Shown one piece after another: positions 1-5,051 of a stretch of 7,711 bases of DNA. Location: contig JADFDL010000074.1 in the NCBI GenBank assembly GCA_018262875.1, positions 1 to 7,711 on the forward strand. Reading direction: 5' to 3'. This stretch comes from Rhodocyclaceae bacterium. Lineage in GTDB: Bacteria > Pseudomonadota > Gammaproteobacteria > Burkholderiales > Rhodocyclaceae. The notes beneath the pieces were generated by a model that was not told the origin of the DNA, did not search any database, and saw only the letters and a list, made by a program, of their open reading frames with translations. The position numbers and the translations under genes are program-made. Every line of letters starts with the position of its first letter. Within the stretch, counting starts at the first letter, position 1.

Positions 1-2252
1 AGCACCTGCGCCACACCGATCTCGTTGCCTATTTCTGCTTCGAATTCGGCTTCCACGAAAGCCTGCCCATCTACTCCGGCGGCCTCGGCATCCTCGCCGG
101 CGACCACTGCAAGGCGGCGAGCGACCTGCGCATGCCCTTCGTCGCCGTCGGCCTGCTCTTCCGCCAGGGCTACTTCCTGCAAACCATCGACGGCGAGGGC
201 GTGCAGCAAGCCATTTATCGCGATGCGGACTTCGACGACCTGCCGATCGCCCCCGTGCTGCGCGAGGACGGATCGGAACTGCATGTCCAGGTCGACATGC
301 CCGACCGGCTCGTCGAGATCAAGGTCTGGCAGGTCCGCGTCGGCCATGTCACGCTGTTTCTGCTCGACACCGATCTGGAAACGAACAGCGCGCACGATCG
401 CGACATCGCCCACCGCCTCTACGGCGGCGACCGCACCACGCGCCTCGAGCAGGAAATCGTGCTCGGCGTCGGCGGCGTGCGGGCGCTGGTGGCGATGGGG
501 CTCAAGCCGACCGTCTGGCACATCAACGAGGGCCACGCCGCCTTCATGATCCTGGAGCGGATCCGCCACCTCACCACCCAGGGCATCGAAATCTCGACCG
601 CGGTCGAGGCAGTGGCAGCGCACACGGTGTTTACCACTCACACCGCCGTGCCGGCCGGGCACGACCACTTCAGCGAGGACACGATTCGCGGCTACTTCGA
701 ACATGCCTGCAAGGAGCTGCGGGTGTCGGCCGAGCAACTGCTCGCCCTCGGCCGCGTGCCCGGCGGCCACGAGTTCAACATGACTGCGCTGGCGATCCGC
801 GGCTCGCGCTTCCACAACGGCGTCTCGCGCATCCACGGCGGCGTCTCGGGGCATATCCTTTCCAGCCTGTGGCCGCAGATCGAGCCCGACGACAATCCGG
901 TCACCTACGTCACCAACGGCGTGCATGTGCCGACCTTCCTGTCCACCGAATGGAACGAGCTGTTCGACCGCTTTCTCGGCCCGGGCTGGAGCCAGCGTTT
1001 CACCGACCGCAGTTGCTGGGATGGCATCCACACCATTCCCGACCACCAGTTCTGGAGCGTGCACCAGTCGCTCAAGGCGCAGATGCTGCATTTGGTGCGT
1101 CACCGCATTGCGGAACAGCATGCGCGCAACCACGGCTCGGAGGCGCACCTCGACCGCCTGTTGAAACTCGCCAATCCGGATAACCCGAACGCCCTCATCA
1201 TCGGCTTCGCCCGCCGTTTCGCCACTTACAAGCGCGCCGCCCTGCTGTTCGAGAAACTCGACTGGCTGCGCGAGATCCTCTGCGATCCGCAGCGGCCGGT
1301 GCTGTTCCTCTTCGCCGGCAAGGCGCATCCGGCCGACCAGCCCGGCCAGGCGCTGATCCGCCGCGTCGCCGAGGTGGCGCGCATGCCCGAGTTCGAGGGC
1401 AAGATCCTGCTGGTGGAAGGTTATGACCTGCGCTTCGCGCGGCGCCTGATCTCCGGCGTGGATGTCTGGCTGAACAATCCGCAGTATCCGCTGGAAGCCT
1501 GCGGCACCTCGGGCATGAAAGCCGCCATCAACGGCATTCCCAACCTGTCGGTGCTGGACGGCTGGTGGGGCGAAGGCTACGACGGCAAAAACGGCTGGGC
1601 CATCAAGCCGGCCTCCAATACGCTGGACGAGGCGCGGCGCAACCACGAGGAGGCGCGCACGCTCTACGAGATTCTGCAGGACAACGTGATCCCGCTTTAC
1701 TACGATCGGGGACCGATGGGCTATTCGACCGGCTGGGTAGCGATGGCCAAGCACTCGATTGCCACGCTGCTGCCGCGCTTCAATTCGACGCGCATGCTCT
1801 CCGACTACCTGTCCCGTTTTTACGTGCCGGCCGCGCAGCAGTGGCGCCGCTACTCACAGGATAACTACGCCGGTGCGCGCTCCGTAGCGCAATGGAAATC
1901 GCGCGTGCGTGCCGCCTGGCCGCGGGTCGCGCTGCGCCGCCTCGACACGCCGAAACGGCGCATCGGTTTCGGTGAAAGCCTGCGTTTCGAAGTCGCGGTG
2001 ATCCTGGACGGCCTGCAGTCCGACGACGTGGTGGTCGAGCTGCTGTTCGGCCGCCCCGCCGGCGGCCATCTGCCGAAAAAGGCGCGCAGCCATCGCTTCC
2101 GTCACGAGCGCGCGCTGGAAGGCGGGGAACAGTTGTACGCACTGGAACTCACGCCGGAAAACTGCGGCAAGATCGAGTACCGCATCCGCGTCTACCCCCA
2201 CCACGAAATGCTGACGCATCCCTTCGAAATGGGCATGATGGTTTGGCTCTGA
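1..2252 (+). CDS. glgP: Alpha-glucan (glycogen/maltodextrin) phosphorylase, 5'-truncated by the window edge
   Basis: PLP-dependent GT35 phosphorylase that releases glucose-1-phosphate from alpha-1,4-glucan ends in the cytoplasm. The reading frame is open from the window edge (first full codon at 3) and the stop is TGA 2250-2252, giving 749 visible residues. The beginning reads YFCFEFGFHESLPIYSGG followed by LGILAGDH, typical of the short bacterial phosphorylases that carry an extra N-terminal DUF3417-type region; roughly 100 residues are therefore probably missing upstream. The phosphate-site motif RRFATYKR lies at 1212-1235 and matches KRIHEYKR of classical phosphorylases. The PLP-lysine motif is GTSGMKAA, with the Schiff-base lysine at codon 1518-1520, followed by LDGWWGEGYDG. 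The C-terminal part (after about 1900) is an extra beta-rich extension seen in this subfamily. The stop lies inside the start region of glgA, implying a glgP-glgA operon and coupled translation. Family assignment is firm; the exact glucan substrate is inferred. Confidence 0.93.
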   Translation, partial: HLRHTDLVAYFCFEFGFHESLPIYSGGLGILAGDHCKAASDLRMPFVAVGLLFRQGYFLQTIDGEGVQQAIYRDADFDDLPIAPVLREDGSELHVQVDMPDRLVEIKVWQVRVGHVTLFLLDTDLETNSAHDRDIAHRLYGGDRTTRLEQEIVLGVGGVRALVAMGLKPTVWHINEGHAAFMILERIRHLTTQGIEISTAVEAVAAHTVFTTHTAVPAGHDHFSEDTIRGYFEHACKELRVSAEQLLALGRVPGGHEFNMTALAIRGSRFHNGVSRIHGGVSGHILSSLWPQIEPDDNPVTYVTNGVHVPTFLSTEWNELFDRFLGPGWSQRFTDRSCWDGIHTIPDHQFWSVHQSLKAQMLHLVRHRIAEQHARNHGSEAHLDRLLKLANPDNPNALIIGFARRFATYKRAALLFEKLDWLREILCDPQRPVLFLFAGKAHPADQPGQALIRRVAEVARMPEFEGKILLVEGYDLRFARRLISGVDVWLNNPQYPLEACGTSGMKAAINGIPNLSVLDGWWGEGYDGKNGWAIKPASNTLDEARRNHEEARTLYEILQDNVIPLYYDRGPMGYSTGWVAMAKHSIATLLPRFNSTRMLSDYLSRFYVPAAQQWRRYSQDNYAGARSVAQWKSRVRAAWPRVALRRLDTPKRRIGFGESLRFEVAVILDGLQSDDVVVELLFGRPAGGHLPKKARSHRFRHERALEGGEQLYALELTPENCGKIEYRIRVYPHHEMLTHPFEMGMMVWL

Positions 2253-3733
2253 AAGTTCTTTTCGTCACCCCGGAACTTGCGCCGTGGATGAAAAGCGGCG
2301 GGCTCGGGGAAATCTCCTGGTCGCTGCCGGCCGCGCTGCACGAAGCGGGCGTGGATATCCGCATTCTCGTGCCGGCCTATACCCCGCTGCTCGCCGCCTT
2401 CCCCGATGCGAAACAGGTCGCCGAACTGCTCCCGCCGGGCGGCGATTTGCCGGCCTGCCGCCTGCTGGAAACGAGGACCGACGGCGGGGCGCCTCTCCTG
2501 CTGCTCGACTGCCCGATTTTTTTCCGGCGCGCCGGCAGCGCTTACCTCGATGCCGGCGGCAACGATTTCGTCGACAATCACCTGCGCTTCGGGCTGCTCT
2601 CGAAAATCGCCGCCCTGTTGAGCAGTACGGCAAGCCCGCTGCACTGGCGCCCCGACGTCCTCCACTGCAACGACTGGCCCTGCGGACTGGCGCCGGCCTA
2701 TTTGCACTTCATGAAGGGGATCAAGGCGGCGACCGTCATGTCGATCCACAACATGGCCTTCCAGGGCATCTTCCCGGCCGAAACGCTGTCGGCACTCGGC
2801 CTGCCGCCGGAAGCCTTTTCAATCGGCGGAGTCGAATTCTGGGGCAAGCTCTCCTTCATGAAGGCCGGCCTGCACTACGCCGAACGCATCACGACGGTCA
2901 GCCCGCGTTATGCCGAGGAAATCCAGACGGAAGCGTTCGGCTACGGCTTCGCCGGGCTGCTGCGCTGGCGGCACGACGATCTCGTCGGCATCCTCAACGG
3001 CATCGACACGAAAATCTGGAACCCGGCCACCGATCCCCACCTGCCGCGACATTACGAATTCGCCCATCTGAAGGGCAAGGAGGCCAACAAGGCCGCGCTG
3101 CGCCAGCGCTTCGGCCTGACGGCGGAAGCGTCCTCCCCCCTGCTCGGCGCCGTCTGCCGCATCACACAGCAAAAGGGACTCGATCTGCTACTGGGGATCG
3201 GCGACGAAATTGCGCTGATTCCGGCGCAACTCGTTCTGCTCGGCACCGGCGACAAGGGTCTGGAAACTGCCCTGTCAAGCCTGGCCGAGCGTCATCCCGG
3301 CCAATTTTCCGTACGCATCGGCTTCGACGACGGCCTGGCGCATCTGGTCGAGGCCGGTTCGGACATTTTTCTCATGCCGTCGCGCTTCGAGCCTTGCGGC
3401 CTGAACCAGATGTACAGCCTGCGCTATGGCACACCGCCGCTGGTGCGCAATACCGGAGGACTGGCCGACACGGTGATCGATTGCAACAAGGTGACGCTCG
3501 CCAACGGAACGGCCAACGGCTTCGTCTTCGACGACGCCACCCCGGAGGCGCTGCTCGGAACGATCCGCCGCGCCGTGACCGCCTGGCACGACAAGGCGCT
3601 CTGGCACACGCTGCAACGAAACGGGATGGTGCTGGACTTCAGCTGGTCAAGCGCGGCAACCGCCTACAGGGCCATCTACACCAAAATTTCCCTGAAAAAG
3701 AAAACGGCAAGGACGACACATCCCGCCGTTTAA
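2243..3733 (+). CDS. glgA: Glycogen synthase (ADP-glucose:alpha-1,4-glucan glucosyltransferase)
   Basis: GT5 glycogen synthase, 496 residues (E. coli GlgA is 477), adding glucose from ADP-glucose to glycogen chain ends in the cytoplasm. The N-terminal Rossmann half shows the glucan/ADP-glucose loop KSGGLGE (residues 17-23; the usual form is KTGGLAD), HCNDW (141-145) and SIHN (167-170). The C-terminal half shows R306 and K311 in the RITQQKG motif, the catalytic-site RFEPCGL (381-387, with E383 and C385) and NTGGLADT (403-410). The chosen start is TTG at 2243, because MALKVLFVTPELAP aligns with the family N-terminus and no ATG or GTG in this frame lies between it and the upstream sequence of glgP. 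It overlaps the glgP stop by 10 bases. No clear Shine-Dalgarno is seen, so translational coupling to glgP is likely. The tail after about residue 483 is a lysine/threonine-rich extension. The gene ends 13 bases before a convergent gene and no convincing intrinsic terminator is visible there. Confidence 0.95.
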   Translation: MALKVLFVTPELAPWMKSGGLGEISWSLPAALHEAGVDIRILVPAYTPLLAAFPDAKQVAELLPPGGDLPACRLLETRTDGGAPLLLLDCPIFFRRAGSAYLDAGGNDFVDNHLRFGLLSKIAALLSSTASPLHWRPDVLHCNDWPCGLAPAYLHFMKGIKAATVMSIHNMAFQGIFPAETLSALGLPPEAFSIGGVEFWGKLSFMKAGLHYAERITTVSPRYAEEIQTEAFGYGFAGLLRWRHDDLVGILNGIDTKIWNPATDPHLPRHYEFAHLKGKEANKAALRQRFGLTAEASSPLLGAVCRITQQKGLDLLLGIGDEIALIPAQLVLLGTGDKGLETALSSLAERHPGQFSVRIGFDDGLAHLVEAGSDIFLMPSRFEPCGLNQMYSLRYGTPPLVRNTGGLADTVIDCNKVTLANGTANGFVFDDATPEALLGTIRRAVTAWHDKALWHTLQRNGMVLDFSWSSAATAYRAIYTKISLKKKTARTTHPAV

Positions 3734-3746
3734 GCCAGGTTGCCTG

Positions 3747-4067
3747 CTAGCCGAGAGCGATGCGGGCGCCATGCAGGAGAATGACAAACCCGCCCAGGCC
3801 GATTGCACCGACGAAGAGATTGTTCAGGACGGAACTGCGGCTGCTGCGATCGAGCAGGCGCTTGACCAGTGCAAGCATGCCGATGGCTGCAGTGAGCGCA
3901 GCCAGCGTGGCGAGATTCGGATCGAGCAGCACCGCCCGAACCCGTTCCACCAGCCAGCCGTCGGGCCCCAGTGTATAAAACACCGCGCCACCAATACCGG
4001 CGGCCAGGCAGGAGAAGACCATCAAGGTCAGGAATGTTTCCCTGGTTTCATGCATCAGACGTTCCAT
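3747..4067 (-). CDS. Small three-helix inner-membrane protein of unknown function
   Basis: A 106-residue protein that I do not recognise. The frame could be extended 37 residues upstream to 4178, but I start it at ATG 4067-4065, which has a strong Shine-Dalgarno (GAGGAG, five-base spacer); the upstream extension looks like chance sequence. After a charged N-terminus (MERLMHETRE) there are three hydrophobic stretches, about residues 12-33, 52-69 and 82-103. They are separated by a loop containing GPDGWLVERVRAVLLDP and a basic loop KRLLDRSSRSS at 69-79. By the positive-inside rule the basic loop is probably cytoplasmic. The GxxxG-like LAAGIGGA segment in helix 1 and GAIGLGG in helix 3 suggest helix packing. 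The stop is TAG at 3749-3747, 13 bases from the convergent end of glgA. It could be cotranscribed with the glycine-zipper gene upstream (169-base gap) or have its own promoter; I cannot tell which. Confidence 0.75.
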   Translation of the reverse strand: MERLMHETRETFLTLMVFSCLAAGIGGAVFYTLGPDGWLVERVRAVLLDPNLATLAALTAAIGMLALVKRLLDRSSRSSVLNNLFVGAIGLGGFVILLHGARIALG

Positions 4068-4072
4068 GTCTT

Positions 4073-4078
4073 CTCCTC
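4073..4078 (-). promoter_or_regulatory. Ribosome binding site fixing the start of the small membrane protein
   Basis: On the minus strand the bases read GAGGAG, then aagac, then ATG at 4067-4065. This is a near-perfect Shine-Dalgarno at a suitable five-base spacing and is the reason for preferring the 106-residue form over the longer open frame. Confidence 0.75.
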
Positions 4079-4138
4079 TCGTGCCCAAGCCCAACAGCGG
4101 GGGCAGTGTAAAAAAGAAGCCGGGCGCAGACAGGACGC

Positions 4139-4161
4139 GATCGGTTGGCTCAGGACCGATC
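4139..4161. other. Perfect 7-bp inverted repeat between two minus-strand genes
   Basis: GATCGGT (4139-4145) and ACCGATC (4155-4161) form a 7-bp stem with a 9-base loop. It lies 76 bases beyond the stop of the glycine-zipper gene and about 72 bases before the start of the small membrane gene. No T-run directly follows on the minus strand; a six-T run (positions 4115-4110) comes only some 23 bases later. A classical intrinsic terminator is therefore not supported. It may be an attenuating or RNA-protecting stem, or an operator for the small gene. The rest of the 4068-4236 gap shows no promoter I would defend. Confidence 0.35.
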
Positions 4162-4236
4162 CCCGAAGGTAGAGGCATCCTGTCTTACGGGCGGCCGGCA
4201 TTCGTAAAGCTGTCCGTACTCCTTGTTTGGATCAGA

Positions 4237-4794
4237 TCAACCGCGTGCGGCCAGCGCGCCGTTGACCACCTTGATTTTCTCGCCGACGGAAAACGCGGGC
4301 TGCGTCGACTGATTCAACGTTCTCACCGAACCGTCATCCATGCGCACGCCGACACGCCAGACGGTCGACTTCCTGATGTTTTTCTCGATCTCGTGCCCGG
4401 CATAAGCGCCTCCGGCAGCCCCCAGCACGCCAAGCGCGGTGCGGCCGTTGCCGTGACCGAACTGGCTGCCGACCACCGCACCGGTAACACCGCCGGCAAC
4501 GGCTCCGATGCCGCTGCCCTGCCCCTTCACCTCGACGGCGCGAATCGACTCGATCACGCCGCATTGCATGCAGGCCGCAACGCCCTGCCGGGATGGGTTG
4601 CGCTGCAGCTGCTCTCCGGATTGCCCTGCCTCCCGGCTCTTCTCCTGAACCGGTGTGGCATCCTGCCTTTGCGAATGGGCTGACGGGATGATGCCCGTCA
4701 CCGCACCGACTGCCGTCAGGCTGGCGATAATGAGCGCCACCGCCGCAATGTTGATCAGCGGGCTCGGTCTGCCGTAGGTGCCTCTCGTTTCCAT
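4237..4794 (-). CDS. Glycine-zipper 2TM-domain envelope protein
   Basis: A 185-residue membrane-anchored envelope protein. A hydrophobic segment at about residues 13-37, after a short basic N-terminus, is a membrane anchor or uncleaved signal. A polar Q/S/E-rich linker (38-70) follows. Next comes a CMQCG motif (C75, C78) leading into VIESIRAVEVKG, then a glycine zipper at about 92-134 (GSGIGAVAGGVTGAVVGS, then GVLGAAGGAYAGHEIEK). The C-terminus is a small beta domain with VRMDDGSVRTL and a VGEKIKV turn. The glycine zipper is of the Rick_17kDa_Anti/SlyB type. There is no lipobox, and the cysteine pair is not an acylation site. The start ATG 4794-4792 has GGGGAG at an 11-base spacer. The gene is preceded by a sigma-54-type promoter and two QseF/GlrR-type sites, so I infer control by the adjacent qseF product. 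The exact function is unknown; related proteins are linked to outer membrane integrity and stress. Confidence 0.88.
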   Translation of the reverse strand: METRGTYGRPSPLINIAAVALIIASLTAVGAVTGIIPSAHSQRQDATPVQEKSREAGQSGEQLQRNPSRQGVAACMQCGVIESIRAVEVKGQGSGIGAVAGGVTGAVVGSQFGHGNGRTALGVLGAAGGAYAGHEIEKNIRKSTVWRVGVRMDDGSVRTLNQSTQPAFSVGEKIKVVNGALAARG

Positions 4795-4838
4795 GCCTTG
4801 CCGCGCTCCCCGTGCTCAAGCTTCACGTGCATATATAC

Positions 4839-4854
4839 GCAAGTGATGTGCCAA
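4839..4854 (-). promoter_or_regulatory. Sigma-54 (-24/-12) promoter for the glycine-zipper gene
   Basis: Read on the minus strand from 4854 to 4839 the bases are TTGGCACATCACTTGC. The known consensus is TGGCACG-N4-TTGCW. Here TGGCAC and TTGC are both intact, and the GG and GC dinucleotides are 12 bases apart (first G to first G), the invariant spacing for this sigma factor. The predicted transcript start is near 4827, giving a leader of about 33 bases before the ATG at 4794. The flanking DNA (4820-4900) is clearly more AT-rich than the surroundings, as expected for a promoter with a bend between enhancer and core. No sigma-70 alternative of similar quality is evident. Confidence 0.82.
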
Positions 4855-4929
4855 TTGTGTTTTCCCCTTTTGAAACATTGAATAAGCGGATTTCGACAGG
4901 GCCAGTTGCGGGATTTTCGGCAACGATTA

Positions 4930-4947
4930 TGTCTGGCGTAGACGACA
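4930..4947. promoter_or_regulatory. QseF/GlrR-type activator site 1 (TGTC-N10-GACA)
   Basis: TGTC at 4930-4933 and GACA at 4944-4947 are separated by exactly ten bases. This is the TGTC-N10-GACA palindrome reported for GlrR (QseF) upstream of glmY in enterobacteria. Its centre lies about 111 bases upstream of the predicted sigma-54 start, a usual distance for an enhancer acting by DNA looping. The GACA half is shared with another small palindrome, ACGACAG-caagc-CTGTCGT (4942-4960). Confidence 0.75.
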
Positions 4948-5041
4948 GCAAGCCTGTCGTAATTCTCAACACGCTGAATCGATTGCTTTTCCTGCTGTCG
5001 TCGGGAGGCGACAACAGCATCGGGCGAGACGGGATGCCCGA
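4942..5041 (-). other. Cluster of three stem-loops after qseF, overlapping the activator sites
   Basis: Three inverted repeats follow the qseF stop. TCGGGC/GCCCGA at 5020-5025 and 5036-5041 has a 10-base loop. GCTGTCGTCG/CGACAACAGC at 4994-5003 and 5009-5018 is a 10-bp stem with a 5-base loop and one imperfect pair. ACGACAG/CTGTCGT at 4942-4948 and 4954-4960 has a 5-base loop. The imperfect pair in the middle stem is G-U in a minus-strand RNA but C-A in a plus-strand RNA, so the structure favours transcripts reading out of qseF. None is followed by a T-run, so rho-independent termination is not established. They may end or protect the qseEGF message, or be a by-product of the palindromic activator sites. 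Confidence 0.5.
4996..5013. promoter_or_regulatory. QseF/GlrR-type activator site 2 (TGTC-N10-GACA)
   Basis: TGTC at 4996-4999 and GACA at 5010-5013 are separated by exactly ten bases, with symmetry extending one more base on each side (TGTCG/CGACA). It lies 66 bp centre-to-centre from site 1, 38 bases beyond the qseF stop and about 177 bases upstream of the predicted sigma-54 start. An eight-base specified motif is expected about once per 65 kb of random DNA, so two copies in 84 bp next to a sigma-54 promoter is unlikely to be chance. Confidence 0.75.
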
Positions 5042-5051
5042 CAGAACCGGA

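Noticed and set aside
3602..3615. TGGCAC followed by TGC inside glgA, as a possible sigma-54 promoter
   Set aside because: The GG-to-GC distance is 10, not the required 12, and it is inside a coding region.
3734..3746. Bidirectional terminator between glgA and the convergent gene
   Set aside because: Only a 4-bp CAGG/CCTG stem with no T-run is present, too weak to call.
2284..3750. Long plus-strand open frame overlapping glgA in another frame
   Set aside because: It is Arg/Ala/Pro-rich, has no family motifs, and overlaps almost all of an unmistakable glgA; long shadow frames are expected in GC-rich genes.
4068..4178. N-terminal extension of the small membrane protein
   Set aside because: The ATG at 4067 has an ideal Shine-Dalgarno and begins the plausible membrane protein; the extension is Pro/Gly/Leu-rich without support.
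4955..4972. A third TGTC-N10-GACA site
   Set aside because: After ten bases the sequence is ACAC, not GACA; kept only as a half-site observation.
4823..5020. 65-codon minus-strand open frame in the qseF/glycine-zipper gap
   Set aside because: It covers the sigma-54 promoter and both activator sites, has no ribosome site of note and no coding-like composition.
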